A stretch of 64,000 nt of DNA from Lysinibacillus sp. 2017 (GTDB lineage Bacteria > Bacillota > Bacilli > Bacillales_A > Planococcaceae): assembly GCF_003073375.1 (NCBI RefSeq), contig NZ_CP029002.1:110001-174000 (forward strand), read 5' to 3'. Position numbers and translations under genes: made by a program. This document shows, in pieces, positions 28,727 to 38,102 of the stretch. Each line of letters opens with the position of its first letter. Position 1 is the first letter of the stretch. Under the pieces are notes generated by a model. The model saw only the letters and a program-made list of their open reading frames with translations, searched no databases and had not been told where the DNA came from.

Positions 28727-28827
28727 TGTGGATAACTATTTAATAATCTGTTGAAAAAACCTGCTTAAATTGTGAACAACTCCATGAAAAGTGGATAACT
28801 TTGTGGATAAGTAGCGATTGTGGATAA
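28494..28827 (+). promoter_or_regulatory. Cluster of eight DnaA-box-like 9-mers upstream of a GntR operon
   Basis: Nine-base matches to TGTGNATAA (complement of the DnaA box TTATNCACA), all in the same orientation: 28494 AGTGGATAA, 28505 TGTGGATAT, 28517 TGTGGATGA, 28727 TGTGGATAA (perfect), 28771 TGTGAACAA, 28790 AGTGGATAA, 28802 TGTGGATAA (perfect), 28819 TGTGGATAA (perfect). The last ends 14 bases before the -35 of the GntR promoter. There is no dnaA, dnaN or gyrase gene nearby, so this is not the usual oriC. B. subtilis is known to have DnaA-box clusters away from oriC that titrate DnaA or control genes; that role here is inference. Confidence 0.75.
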
Positions 28828-28841
28828 TTTTTCTGAATTAA

Positions 28842-28870
28842 TTGACAAAAAAGCGTAATTTTTATATAGT
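28842..28870 (+). promoter_or_regulatory. Sigma-A promoter of the GntR-ABC operon
   Basis: TTGACA (28842-28847), 17-base spacer, TATAGT (28865-28870). The -10 is one mismatch from consensus. It sits between the DnaA boxes and the operator-like palindrome. Confidence 0.85.
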
Positions 28871-28891
28871 ACATTACAACACTAATGCACT
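28868..28891 (+). promoter_or_regulatory. Probable GntR operator overlapping the -10
   Basis: AGTACATTA (28868-28876), six bases, TAATGCACT (28883-28891): an inverted repeat with eight of nine positions matching. It begins inside the -10 element and covers the start site, the expected place for an autorepressor of the YtrA/GntR family encoded directly downstream. Confidence 0.65.
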
Positions 28892-28922
28892 TAATTAACA
28901 AAGAAGGAAAGGAGGTCCATCA

Positions 28923-29294
28923 TTGGATTTTACTGCACAAAGTACGACGCCGATCTATATTCAAATCGCCGAATGGCTCGAAAATGAAATTATCGCTGAC
29001 CGTCTATTACCAGATAGCAAAGTGTACTCACAATACCAGCTCGCCGAAATTTTTAATATTAATCCAGCAACAGCTGGGAAGGGTCTTACGATTTTAGTTG
29101 AAAAAGAAATCTTATATAAAAAAAGGGGACTTGGGATGTTTGTTGTAAGTGATGCAAAGCAACGAATATTAACAATACGTCGTAGTGAAACATTAACAAA
29201 AATGGCGAAGGAAATTGTGCAAGAAGCAAAGCGATTGGCCGTTTCTGATGAAGATTTAATTGCACTAATTCAGCATATTCAAAAGGAGGAGTAA
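28923..29294 (+). CDS. GntR-family regulator (YtrA-like)
   Basis: Protein of 123 residues. Residues about 8-75 are a winged helix (TPIYIQIAEWLENEIIADRL, YQLAEIFNINPATAGKGL); the short C-terminal helical tail without an effector domain is the YtrA subfamily layout. YtrA-type proteins repress ABC transporter operons and respond to cell-wall antibiotics in B. subtilis. It starts at TTG 28923, six bases after a perfect AAAGGAGGT. First gene of an operon with an ABC ATPase (3-base gap) and membrane proteins. Likely autoregulated through the palindrome at 28868-28891, and possibly influenced by DnaA. Confidence 0.9.
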   Translation: MDFTAQSTTPIYIQIAEWLENEIIADRLLPDSKVYSQYQLAEIFNINPATAGKGLTILVEKEILYKKRGLGMFVVSDAKQRILTIRRSETLTKMAKEIVQEAKRLAVSDEDLIALIQHIQKEE

Positions 29295-29297
29295 GCG

Positions 29298-30185
29298 TTG
29301 ATTCACTGTGATAAGTTAGCAAAGAATTACGGGAAAACAGCTATTTTTTCGAATATTTCTTTTCAAATAGATGAGCCAAAAATTATAGGGTTAATCGGAC
29401 GGAATGGCGTTGGGAAATCGACGCTACTGAGAATTTTAGCAGGACATGTGAAAGCTTCAAAAGGCCAGGTAGAGGTAATTGGGCAAAAGCCATTTCAGAA
29501 TTTAACGGTTGCCGCGAATTCAATTTTTATAGAAGACTCGATGACGTTTCCGACTGTATTGACGTTAAAGGAAATCCTAAATGAAGCACAAAACTTTTAT
29601 CCTCATTTTGAAACAAAGTTAGCATTTGAATTGCTACAATATGCAGGTATTTCCGATAAAAACCACCATTACCTATTATCAAAGGGTCAAAAGGCAGTAT
29701 TCAATTTAGTGTACGGATTAGCAACGCGCTGTGCGATTACATTACTTGATGAACCGATGAATGGAATGGACGAGGCGATTCGCGATGATATGTATCGCGT
29801 CATTTTAAAAGATTATATAGCGCATCCAAGATTAATCATCATTTCGAGTCATTACTTAAATGAAATGGAGCATTTAATCGAGGATATTTTACTTATTCAT
29901 GAGGGGCAAATAGAACTTTTTGCTTCTGTAGACGCCGTGCAGCAAATGGCTGTGAAGCTTGTTGGACAAAAGGGAAATGTCGAGCCGTATTTAGAAAACT
30001 ATACCGTGCTTAGCAAGCGTGAAAATGGGCCGATATTTGAAGCGATTGTGGAAGTATCAAATCAGTCATTACCAGACAATGTGCGTGCACAAAGTTTATC
30101 TGCAAGTGAAGTTTGTAAAGTACTAACAAGCAGCAAGGAGGGAACAATTGATGACATCTATCGTGAAAGTCAGTCCGGCACATAA
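29298..30185 (+). CDS. ABC transporter ATP-binding protein (YtrB-like)
   Basis: Protein of 295 residues. Walker A GRNGVGKST (about 34-42), signature LLSKGQKAVF (the usual LSGGQ reads LSKGQ, as in YtrB-like ATPases), Walker B ITLLDEP, switch His in ISSHYL. The C-terminal 80 residues are an extra domain. Start codon is TTG 29298 with AAAGGAGGAG about 8 bases upstream. It is placed to drive the membrane protein encoded next, which it overlaps by 35 bases. Confidence 0.9.
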   Translation: MIHCDKLAKNYGKTAIFSNISFQIDEPKIIGLIGRNGVGKSTLLRILAGHVKASKGQVEVIGQKPFQNLTVAANSIFIEDSMTFPTVLTLKEILNEAQNFYPHFETKLAFELLQYAGISDKNHHYLLSKGQKAVFNLVYGLATRCAITLLDEPMNGMDEAIRDDMYRVILKDYIAHPRLIIISSHYLNEMEHLIEDILLIHEGQIELFASVDAVQQMAVKLVGQKGNVEPYLENYTVLSKRENGPIFEAIVEVSNQSLPDNVRAQSLSASEVCKVLTSSKEGTIDDIYRESQSGT

Positions 30186-30864
30186 TATTGTTGAACAAGT
30201 GAAATGGAAGTGCAAGGCATATAGCTCTGCATTTGGTACGGTATTGATTGTGCATATTTTAATCTCGCTATTATCCAGCGGGGGTAGTGGAATGATGGGG
30301 TACGGGCGCGGATTTGTGAATTACCGAGAAGAATTTTATACATTGGATGGACTGTTTATTTTTAGTATTCTCGCATGCTTAATTATCGGCTGGATTTTCG
30401 CATCGAAGCAGCTATCCTATGACAACTTTTCAATTGTTACGACAAAGCGGATAGAGACGATCTCAACGGTTTTAGTCCTATGCATATTAAGCGTGTTCGT
30501 GGTGATTTCTGCAATGAGTACATTATGTATTTCTCTATGTATTAACATCCTGATTACAAATGAAGTCTTTATGCTTCCAAACGCCCTAATTTCGTGGACT
30601 TCCATAGCTGTCTTTTTATTAGGAACGCTGCTAGCAGGGATGGTTGGTTATGTCCTTCATCTTCTATTTGATTTTTCAAAGGTAGCTTGTGTCGTGCTAT
30701 TTATCGGATGTACTTTATTTGTTCGTGAGTTTACAAACGATTTTTGGACAGATGTATTTGGTCACGATGCGCTAAATGTGATAGGGAGAACGATGCTATA
30801 TATTTTATTCTTATGGGCAGTAGCTATATGGATCAATCAGCGAAAAGAGGTGATTCGTTTATGA
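30151..30864 (+). CDS. Membrane protein, probable ABC permease
   Basis: Protein of 237 residues with about six hydrophobic helices (one near 30-48, then pairs at 70-85, 105-130, 145-170, 175-190, 215-230). I do not recognise a named family by motif; its position after a YtrB-like ATPase and before the end of the operon makes it the likely permease. ATG 30151 is preceded by AAGGAGGG; the TTG at 30148 is less well spaced. Stop overlaps the next start (ATGA). Confidence 0.75.
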   Translation: MTSIVKVSPAHNIVEQVKWKCKAYSSAFGTVLIVHILISLLSSGGSGMMGYGRGFVNYREEFYTLDGLFIFSILACLIIGWIFASKQLSYDNFSIVTTKRIETISTVLVLCILSVFVVISAMSTLCISLCINILITNEVFMLPNALISWTSIAVFLLGTLLAGMVGYVLHLLFDFSKVACVVLFIGCTLFVREFTNDFWTDVFGHDALNVIGRTMLYILFLWAVAIWINQRKEVIRL

Positions 30865-31550
30865 GTAGTATTGCATTGATAACTATTTTACCCATTATTT
30901 TAGTAGTGATAATTATTTTAGGACTAGGAAAGCTACTAGCAAAGTTTCGCATTTGGAAACCGAAGCGTACGTTTTGGTTCGCCAATATTTATTTTACATG
31001 TGGAATCATTGCATTCGTCGCGCTGTTCATCCTATCGAGTCAATATGAACGTATAGCAGCGGATGATGAGCTTCAAGTTTATATTGAGGAAAACCAAAAG
31101 CTTTCGCAAGATATCAAATATAAAAATGTCGATAACTTGAAGCCGGAGTATTTACAATTTACGAAAACCTTTGAAGCAACAGAAGAAAATATTGAAATTG
31201 TCCGAGCAGATAATAGCTATCATCTGCGCGTGGTCGTGACATGGAATGATTCCGATACAAATGACATCGAAGCTTCCTATTATCAAACACCAATTTTTAT
31301 AAATCGCGCTAATATCTCGAAGCTTATCAATCCACCTGAAATTAAATTTGAGGATAATAACTTTTATATCCAAGAGGTAGAAAAAGAAATTTCCGCGAAA
31401 ACGATGCACTTTTCATTGGAGTTGTATGATTCGATGACTGTCTATGAAGATACGTACAATCCGTTCGAAGAAATAATTGGCCTTCGCATTTTACACTTGA
31501 ATGTTCCAAGACACTTCAATATCATTGATAATAGTGGGTGGATTGAGTAG
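30861..31550 (+). CDS. Two-helix membrane protein with extracytoplasmic domain
   Basis: Protein of 229 residues. Two N-terminal hydrophobic helices (about 5-24 and 42-60) are followed by a soluble domain of about 165 residues that should face outside. No known domain is recognised. Its ATG overlaps the permease stop by four bases and has AAAGAGGTG upstream, so it belongs to the GntR-ABC operon and may be an accessory or sensing subunit of that transporter. Confidence 0.7.
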   Translation: MSSIALITILPIILVVIIILGLGKLLAKFRIWKPKRTFWFANIYFTCGIIAFVALFILSSQYERIAADDELQVYIEENQKLSQDIKYKNVDNLKPEYLQFTKTFEATEENIEIVRADNSYHLRVVVTWNDSDTNDIEASYYQTPIFINRANISKLINPPEIKFEDNNFYIQEVEKEISAKTMHFSLELYDSMTVYEDTYNPFEEIIGLRILHLNVPRHFNIIDNSGWIE

Positions 31551-31582
31551 CGCACGAATCAAAGATGAATTGAGCGAATCCT

Positions 31583-32398
31583 TTGAAGAAGTTATTGAAG
31601 TTTACTATTTTTGTAGCAGTCGTTTATGTGTTTTTATATGTGAATAATCATTGGTTAGTAACGACAGAGCTTGTACATGAATCCGAAAAAATTCCTTCGA
31701 GTTTTGATGGTTATCGGATTGTCCAAATTAGTGATTTACATGATGCAACGTTCGGTGGAAATCAGGCGCATTTAGTAGAAAAAGTGCGCAAGTCAAAACC
31801 AGATGTTATTTTTTTAACGGGTGATTTAGTTGATAGTCGGCGCTACGATTTACAAAATAGCTTGCAAGCTGTAGAGCAGTTTGTCGAAATTGCGGATGTT
31901 TATTACGTGCTCGGGAATCACGAAGTGGCGCTAAATAAGGTGAATGAAATTTATGCTACGCTACGTGAACTTGGGGTGCACGTGTTATCAAATGATGCAA
32001 TGGTGGTAGAGCGTGACGGGGAACGCATCGCCATTCTTGGTATCGAGGATCCGTTAATGGGAAAGGCTGTAGATGTATCGATCGATGAAGCAATGCAAAA
32101 TGTAGATGAGAATTTGTTTACCGTATTGTTATCCCATCGTCCTGAACAATTTGAAACCTATGTCGACAAAGAGATGGATTTAGTGTTTACGGGTCATGCA
32201 CATGGTGGGCAAATAAGATTACCATTAATCGGTGGGCTTGTTGCGCCAACGCAAGGATTGCTACCAAAATACAGTGCAGGGATTTTTAATAAAAATGATT
32301 CAAAAATGATTATTAGTCGTGGATTAGGAAATAGTCTATTCCCATTTCGTATTTTCAATTTACCAGAAGTTATAGTAGTAGAATTAAATAGCAAATAA
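31583..32398 (+). CDS. Membrane-anchored metallophosphoesterase (YkuE/YaeI-like)
   Basis: Protein of about 271 residues. One N-terminal membrane helix (about 6-22) is followed by a calcineurin-like phosphoesterase domain with the metal-binding motifs QISDLHD (about 50-56), TGDLVDS, VLGNHE and GHAHGGQIRLP. This layout fits the group that includes B. subtilis YkuE and YaeI-like lipid-headgroup phosphoesterases acting at the cell surface. The TTG start at 31583 has a poor ribosome binding site and the true start is uncertain by a few codons. It follows the ABC operon by 32 bases and could be its last gene. Confidence 0.85.
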   Translation: MKKLLKFTIFVAVVYVFLYVNNHWLVTTELVHESEKIPSSFDGYRIVQISDLHDATFGGNQAHLVEKVRKSKPDVIFLTGDLVDSRRYDLQNSLQAVEQFVEIADVYYVLGNHEVALNKVNEIYATLRELGVHVLSNDAMVVERDGERIAILGIEDPLMGKAVDVSIDEAMQNVDENLFTVLLSHRPEQFETYVDKEMDLVFTGHAHGGQIRLPLIGGLVAPTQGLLPKYSAGIFNKNDSKMIISRGLGNSLFPFRIFNLPEVIVVELNSK

Positions 32399-32404
32399 CA
32401 GAAG

Positions 32405-32430
32405 AAACGTCATTTATGTGGCGTTTTTTT
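32405..32430 (+). terminator. Terminator after the metallophosphoesterase
   Basis: AAACGTCA (32405-32412) pairs with TGGCGTTT (32419-32426), one G-U, followed by a T run. Confidence 0.8.
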
Positions 32431-32576
32431 GTCGTTACTAATATTTCCCAATTCATATTTACTTCTTATTGATAATTCTATATGATGAGAAACATAGGTA
32501 TTTAAAGGCAATAAAATAATAATAAAGAACTAGAAATTGATAAAAGTGATTTATTATTTATTTTGGAGGGAACCGG

Positions 32577-34574
32577 ATGAAAAACAGAGGGATTGGTGCA
32601 AAGTTAACAGCATCAATTATAGTACTTTTGACGTTGACATGTGCAATATTAGGAGTTTCGAGTTATTACAATAGCTACAATTCATTGGAAATTCAAATTC
32701 GTGATAACTTACAGTCAAAAGCAGAAGATGTTTCGAAGTACATAGGAGAATTTTTTGAACGTACGAATAGTGAAATAGAGGGAATTGCTGAGCAGGAAGT
32801 CATTCAAAATATGAATTTCGGTAAGCAAGTTGCTTATTTAAAAAAACGCCTAGCGAAAAGTGAAGACTATTTAGACTTCGGTATCGTGGATGAAAAAGGT
32901 GTCGCGCATTATTTAGATGGCTCGACGGCAGAGTTAGGGGACCGTTCCTACATTCAAGAAGCATTCGAAGGGAAAACATCGATCTCGGATACGATCATTA
33001 GCCGTGTTACCAATGAACCCGTTGTCATGATAGCAACGCCAATTACTACAACAACTGGTGAAAAAGCATTGTTATTAGCACGTATGGATGGTTACTTCGT
33101 ATCATCCATATTAGAGGATATCGTTGTTGGTGAAACAGGATATGCCTTTTTAGTAAATAAAGATGGCACGATGCAAGCACATCCAGATGCAAGTTACATT
33201 AAAGAACAAAAGAATTTCATTGTAGAAGCACAGGAGTCTGGCAAAAGTACAGGTGAAGCCACGGCTATTGAAGAAATCATCGCAAATGAAAAGGGCTTCT
33301 ATGAATTTAAGCACTCTGATGGAAAAAATCGTTTCTTAGGCTACTATACATTAGATAATGGTTGGACAATGGGTGTGATGGCGAAGGAAAGCGAAATGTT
33401 CATTAGTTTAATGACGATGCGCATCGTACTCATTATTTCAACATTTAGTGTGTTACTTATCGGATTTGTGGTAGCAATCTTCCTATCGCGCAGCTTAAGC
33501 CGTCCGATTCGTGAGGTTGTAAAAATCAGTGAATTTATCGCGCAAGGTGATTTCACGCATAAACCGCATGAGCGTCATCAAAAACGTCATGATGAGCTCG
33601 GTGTCTTATCGCGCTCCTTATCGAAAGTGGTCGATAATATGCGTGCGATGATTACAAAAGTGCAAACAAGCTCAGAAAATGTAAGCGAAGCATCTTGCGA
33701 ATTAATGGGTGACGTACAAAAAGTGACAGACAATGCAAAAGTCATTTCGCAATCCATTGAAGAAGTAGAGCGTGGCTCAGATGCACAAGCTCATGCAGCA
33801 GAAGAAGGTGCCCAAACAATGGGGCAAATGGCAATGGGCATTCAACAAGTAGCAGAAGTGGCAAGTACCGTTGTACAGCACACAGACTTTATTGAAACAA
33901 AAGTTCGTGATGGCTATAATGCGGTTCGTCATTCGATTGCCCAAATGAATTCGATTCAAACGGGTACAGAGCTTGAATTAAAGGTCATTCATAAGCTAAA
34001 AGAAGAATCAATTGAAATTGGGCTAATTTCAAAAATGATTACAGATATTTCAGATCAAACTAACTTACTCGCACTGAATGCGTCAATCGAAGCGGCGCGT
34101 GCAGGTGAAGCGGGTCAGGGCTTTGCGGTTGTAGCGGGGGAAGTTCGTAAACTTTCAGAGCAAACGGCCCATTCAGCTGCTCAAATTAATGCGTTAATTT
34201 CAAATGTACAACAATATACGGAAGAAGCCGTGCATGCGGCAGAATCTGGTGAAGAAAATGTAACGCTTGGTTTACAGTCGATTCATCAGTTGGAAGAGCG
34301 CTTCGGTGAAATTGTTGATGCCGTTACACAAATTGCAACAGAAATCGAGCAATTAAGCGGTTCGGCACAAGAAATGAGTGCCAACACAGAAGAAATTTCG
34401 GCCTCGATGGAAGAAATGTCTGCGTCGATTACATCAGCAGCCGTTCATGTAAAAGAAGTAAATCATTCAGCAGAAGGTCAACTTCAAACCGTGGATGAAA
34501 TGGCCAATCAAGCCGTGCAATTATCAGAAATGGCGAGAGAATTACAAGTATCGATTCAACAGTTTAAATTATAA
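32577..34574 (+). CDS. Methyl-accepting chemotaxis protein with extracellular Cache-type sensor
   Basis: Chemoreceptor of 665 residues. A first membrane helix (about 11-30) and a second (about 281-303) flank a periplasm-equivalent dCache-like sensor domain that includes [17 protein letters not shown] and [25 protein letters not shown] domain follows (about 304-360), then the long helical signalling domain with the hairpin tip [20 protein letters not shown] (about 486-505) that binds CheA/CheW. Start ATG has GGAGGG 6 bases before it. The ligand is unknown; Cache domains often bind amino acids or carboxylates. Confidence 0.95.
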   Translation: MKNRGIGAKLTASIIVLLTLTCAILGVSSYYNSYNSLEIQIRDNLQSKAEDVSKYIGEFFERTNSEIEGIAEQEVIQNMNFGKQVAYLKKRLAKSEDYLDFGIVDEKGVAHYLDGSTAELGDRSYIQEAFEGKTSISDTIISRVTNEPVVMIATPITTTTGEKALLLARMDGYFVSSILEDIVVGETGYAFLVNKDGTMQAHPDASYIKEQKNFIVEAQESGKSTGEATAIEEIIANEKGFYEFKHSDGKNRFLGYYTLDNGWTMGVMAKESEMFISLMTMRIVLIISTFSVLLIGFVVAIFLSRSLSRPIREVVKISEFIAQGDFTHKPHERHQKRHDELGVLSRSLSKVVDNMRAMITKVQTSSENVSEASCELMGDVQKVTDNAKVISQSIEEVERGSDAQAHAAEEGAQTMGQMAMGIQQVAEVASTVVQHTDFIETKVRDGYNAVRHSIAQMNSIQTGTELELKVIHKLKEESIEIGLISKMITDISDQTNLLALNASIEAARAGEAGQGFAVVAGEVRKLSEQTAHSAAQINALISNVQQYTEEAVHAAESGEENVTLGLQSIHQLEERFGEIVDAVTQIATEIEQLSGSAQEMSANTEEISASMEEMSASITSAAVHVKEVNHSAEGQLQTVDEMANQAVQLSEMARELQVSIQQFKL

Positions 34575-34598
34575 AATGCTGAAGTAAAAGTGAAAACT

Positions 34599-34640
34599 AA
34601 AAGGAGACATGCGTGCCTATACGCATGTCTCCTTTTTTAT
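34599..34640. terminator. Bidirectional terminator
   Basis: A perfect 16-base stem, AAAAGGAGACATGCGT (34599-34614) with ACGCATGTCTCCTTTT (34621-34636), six-base loop. Serves the chemoreceptor and the converging AlaX gene, whose stop codon it reaches. Confidence 0.95.
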
Positions 34641-35815
34641 TATCGTAATACAGCTTTCATTACATCTAGTAGTGCTTCAGGTGTTGTTACTTTCTCTCCG
34701 CCACCTTGAACGAGCGCATCATTTCCGCCGCCTTTACCATTAATAAGCGGGAGAGCGGCTGCTGAAATATCTTTCATAGAACGCGTTTGCTCGCTACCAC
34801 GAGCTGCAACAAATTGAATTTTGTCTAGATTCTCCGCTACTAAAAGTGCTACGGCATTCGGGTTTTCCAGTGTAATAAAACGCGCTAACTTTTGAAGCTG
34901 CTGGATGGAGCGATTTTCAAAATGAGCGGCAGCTATTTGCTGTTTTGCTAAATCTTTTGCTTCGTATTCAAGTAAAGCATCCTGAGCTTCTGTTAAGTTC
35001 TTTTCGGTTACTTTCGTAGCTTGTACAAATTTACGTAAGGCTTCGGCTGCATTTTCCTCTGGAGCACTTAATTGGCGAGCAACATCTGTTAACACTTGTT
35101 TGCGCATCGCAAGTTGAGTACGTACACGATTCCCACATACAAAATGGATGCGGATTTGCTGTTTCATTTTTTCCGTCGCTAAAATTTTAAGCATGCCGAC
35201 TTGTCCTGTGGCTGTTGGGTGTGTCCCGCCGCAGCCGTTGTAGTCGTAATCCGGAATAATGACTAGGCGAATATCTTCATCAACTTTCACGTCTTTTCGT
35301 AAGTTGTACTGAGAAAGTTCCTCTTTTGTTACCCATTTTGTCTCAATCGGACGGTTTTCTAAAATAATAGCATTCACACGATTTTCAACAGCTTCTAGTT
35401 GTTCTTCCGTAATTGCTGTTACATTTAAATCAATCGTCACAAGTCCCTCACCTAAATGGAAGCTTGTTGTCGGAATATCGTATAATTCAACAAATGCCGC
35501 TGTCAAAATATGTTGCCCAGTATGTTGCTGCATATGATCAAAGCGACGTGCCCAGTTTAATTTACCTGTAATTTCCCCAGAAATAATCGACACATCGGCA
35601 TGTGTATAATGTCGAATTCCCTCGTCTATTTTTTCAACATCAATAATTTCAATTTCATTAATCCAACCGGTATCATGTGGTTGACCGCCGCCAGTTGGAT
35701 AGAAGGCGGTGTTGTCGAGAACGATGTAAGAACGACCATCTTCTACACCCGTTTTCAACACATTTGCTGTAAATTCTTGTTTCATTGCATCCTGATAGTA
35801 AAGTAAATTTTTCAA
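34640..35815 (-). CDS. AlaX-type alanyl-tRNA editing protein with DHHA1 domain
   Basis: Protein of 391 residues that resembles the editing half of alanyl-tRNA synthetase without the aminoacylation core. Zinc ligands are H98 and H102 in QQHTGQHIL and C195 and H199 in NGCGGTHP. The C-terminal DHHA1 domain ends with GKGGGNDALVQGGG. Such proteins clear serine or glycine mischarged onto tRNA-Ala. It starts at TTG 35815 with AAGGAGGG about 7 bases upstream. Monocistronic. Confidence 0.92.
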   Translation of the reverse strand: MKNLLYYQDAMKQEFTANVLKTGVEDGRSYIVLDNTAFYPTGGGQPHDTGWINEIEIIDVEKIDEGIRHYTHADVSIISGEITGKLNWARRFDHMQQHTGQHILTAAFVELYDIPTTSFHLGEGLVTIDLNVTAITEEQLEAVENRVNAIILENRPIETKWVTKEELSQYNLRKDVKVDEDIRLVIIPDYDYNGCGGTHPTATGQVGMLKILATEKMKQQIRIHFVCGNRVRTQLAMRKQVLTDVARQLSAPEENAAEALRKFVQATKVTEKNLTEAQDALLEYEAKDLAKQQIAAAHFENRSIQQLQKLARFITLENPNAVALLVAENLDKIQFVAARGSEQTRSMKDISAAALPLINGKGGGNDALVQGGGEKVTTPEALLDVMKAVLR

Positions 35816-35938
35816 AATCCATCCCTCCTTAATTACAGTTTGGCATAGGAAGCCAATGCTGTCACTGTGATTTCATTTGACGCTCGCGATTTTTAGTTTA
35901 TGATAAAGTAGATAGATTTCCTGAAGGGAGTTATGAAA

Positions 35939-36250
35939 ATGAACATTACGCAATTTTCAATTGAAGAGTTATTAGATCCAACTAATATTATTGAAGGTAA
36001 ACGCTATGAGTTTTTACTAGATGTAGAAGTCGATGAAGAGGACGAGCTTTATTCAGAAGCTGGTTTAGAAATCCGTGCGATTGTCGGTGTCATCGAAGAA
36101 AACGTACGCATCATGAATTATTTCATTTTAGATAAAGCGACGAATGAGTATTTAGACTTTGCTTTAGAAGAAGACGAAGAAGCGACAATTTTAGCATTTT
36201 GCAAAGGACAATTATTCGCAGATTCACAAACAGAACCATCTGCAGAGTGA
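35939..36250 (+). CDS. Acidic hypothetical protein (DUF6509-like)
   Basis: Protein of 103 residues, strongly acidic, with no signal peptide or membrane segment. The pattern FSIEELLDPTNIIEGKRYEFLLDVEVDEEDEL resembles a conserved Bacillus protein I believe is filed as DUF6509; I am not certain. I start at ATG 35939, 8 bases after GAAGGGAG; ATG 35933 is too close to it. It stands alone and ends at a terminator. No function is known. Confidence 0.75.
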   Translation: MNITQFSIEELLDPTNIIEGKRYEFLLDVEVDEEDELYSEAGLEIRAIVGVIEENVRIMNYFILDKATNEYLDFALEEDEEATILAFCKGQLFADSQTEPSAE

Positions 36251-36256
36251 AAATAA

Positions 36257-36297
36257 GGACAGTGCCTCAAAATTTTTGAGCATTGTCCATTTTTTTA
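36257..36297 (+). terminator. Terminator after the acidic protein gene
   Basis: GGACAGTG (36257-36264) pairs with CATTGTCC (36281-36288), extended inward by CTCAAAA/TTTTGAG, followed by T7. Confidence 0.85.
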
Positions 36298-36405
36298 TTT
36301 ATTAAAAATTTTATTCGTCTTTATATTTGGACAAATAAAGAAGGGGAAATCCTGGAGAAAAAAGGTTTGTAACAAATTGTTTTTTGAAGGAATTTTCTAA
36401 CTTAA

Positions 36406-36445
36406 AAACGGCTTATTAATCTATGGAAGAATTAATAAGCCGTTT
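36406..36445 (-). terminator. Terminator of the gamma-glutamyltransferase operon
   Basis: AAACGGCTTATTAAT (36406-36420) pairs with ATTAATAAGCCGTTT (36431-36445); on the minus strand a T run follows. It lies 11 bases past the stop codon. Confidence 0.9.
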
Positions 36446-36455
36446 ATTCATTTAT

Positions 36456-38057
36456 TTACCACGCAGCGATTGTACCGTCTGTTCTAGGCTCTGTACCGCC
36501 ATACAATACGCCCGTTTTTTGATCACGCCAAATAATTTGACCACGTCCGAAAATGCCGCCGTCTACAGCCACATGAATGTCATGGCCTTTACGCTGAAGG
36601 GCTTGCACTAAATAATTCGGAAAATGCGGCTCGACTTCAATGCGTTTTTCACCCATCCATTGCCACCTCGGCATATCGAGTGCGGCTTGCGGATTTAAGT
36701 GGAAATCGACCGTACTCGTTACCACTTGGAAATGCCCTTGTGGTTGCATATAGCCACCCATCACACCAAATGGACCAACTGCCTGCCCATCCTTAGTTAG
36801 GAAGCCTGGAATAATTGTGTGATATGTGCGCTTTCCAGGTTGTAAGAAGTTCGGGTGACTTTCATCGAGTGAAAAATCATAGCCACGGTTTTGTAGAGAA
36901 ATGCCGGTCTCTGGAATAACGATACCTGAACCGAAGCCCATGTAGTTACTTTGAATATATGACACCATATTCCCGTCCGAATCCGCCGTTGCTAAATACA
37001 CCGTTCCTCCTTTAGGAATATCAAAGGGCTTTGGATCGAGCGCGGTGTCTCCAATTTCTGCGAATCGAGATTCACCATATTTAGATGATAAAAGTGTAGC
37101 GACATCGACTGGCATTTGCGCCTGCTCGGTTACAAATGCCTTGCCATCTGTATAAGCAAGCTTCATCGCTTCAATTTGTTGATGTAGCGTATCCGCGTCC
37201 TGCCATTTCGATTCGCCATGCTGGAAAATATTTAATGCCATTTGTGCAACAATGCCTTGTCCGTTCGGTGGAATTTCCCATACATCATAGCCTTTGTAAT
37301 TCACTTTAATTGGGTCAACCCATTGTGGCTCATAGCTTGCTAGGTCCTCTTTTGTAATATAGCCGTCATATTTTTTCATGAAGGCATCAATTTTGTCAGC
37401 AAGTTCGCCTTTATAAAATGCATCGCCGGTAGTATCCGCGATCTTCCGTAATGTATCGGCATGTCCAGGAGAGCTCCAAACTTCACCGATTTCTGGCATC
37501 CGACCTTCGATTGAAAAGGTATCAAACCAGCTCTGGAACTCCTCTGTTGTGAAGGTTTTCTTATACTTTTTATAGGCATTTTTCCAATTTTGTCCGAGTG
37601 TCACGGAAATCGGATAGCCTTCTTCTGCATAAGAAATCGCCGGTGCTAGTACATCTGCTAATGGTAATTTCCCGAAACGTTTCGACAATGCGGCCCAGGC
37701 AGAAGGAGCTCCAGGAACTGTTACTGGAATGACACCATGCATAGGGATTTGATCGAAACCTCTTGCAGTTAGGGCATCTTTAGAAATGGATTTAGCGGAC
37801 GGACCTGAAGCGTTTAAACCATATAGTTCGTCTTTCATCCATACAAGTGCAAAGGCATCACTGCCAATGCCATTCGATGTAGGTTCAACAACTGTTAGCG
37901 CAGCTGCTGTGGCAATTGCTGCATCCACCGCATTTCCGCCTTTTTTCAAAATATCTAGACCAGCCTGTGCGGCAAGTGGTTGCGATGTTGCGATCATCCC
38001 ACGATTAGCAATCACCGTGTTCCGCTTACTTGGAAACGGATAATGTAAAAGATCCAT
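36456..38057 (-). CDS. Gamma-glutamyltransferase family protein (YwrD-like)
   Basis: Ntn-hydrolase of 533 residues. The catalytic threonine that becomes the N terminus of the small subunit after self-cleavage is T352 in KGGTVYLATAD; GGNAVDAAIATAAALTVVEP near residue 40 and the FGVMGGYMQPQGH block near the end are typical of the family. No signal peptide is present, so unlike secreted GGT it should be cytoplasmic, as B. subtilis YwrD. The substrate may be glutathione-like or another gamma-glutamyl compound. ATG 38057 has GGGGG 9 bases upstream. It follows an oxidoreductase gene by 45 bases on the same strand. Confidence 0.9.
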   Translation of the reverse strand: MDLLHYPFPSKRNTVIANRGMIATSQPLAAQAGLDILKKGGNAVDAAIATAAALTVVEPTSNGIGSDAFALVWMKDELYGLNASGPSAKSISKDALTARGFDQIPMHGVIPVTVPGAPSAWAALSKRFGKLPLADVLAPAISYAEEGYPISVTLGQNWKNAYKKYKKTFTTEEFQSWFDTFSIEGRMPEIGEVWSSPGHADTLRKIADTTGDAFYKGELADKIDAFMKKYDGYITKEDLASYEPQWVDPIKVNYKGYDVWEIPPNGQGIVAQMALNIFQHGESKWQDADTLHQQIEAMKLAYTDGKAFVTEQAQMPVDVATLLSSKYGESRFAEIGDTALDPKPFDIPKGGTVYLATADSDGNMVSYIQSNYMGFGSGIVIPETGISLQNRGYDFSLDESHPNFLQPGKRTYHTIIPGFLTKDGQAVGPFGVMGGYMQPQGHFQVVTSTVDFHLNPQAALDMPRWQWMGEKRIEVEPHFPNYLVQALQRKGHDIHVAVDGGIFGRGQIIWRDQKTGVLYGGTEPRTDGTIAAW

Positions 38058-38102
38058 ATGAAAAATCCCCCTTTGTTTGTCTATCAAAATAAATGTCTAT
38101 CA

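Noticed and set aside
28487-28922. Reading the DnaA-box cluster as the chromosomal origin or as plasmid iterons
   Set aside because: No dnaA, dnaN, recF, gyrase or plasmid rep gene is present; the flanks are ordinary chromosomal operons.
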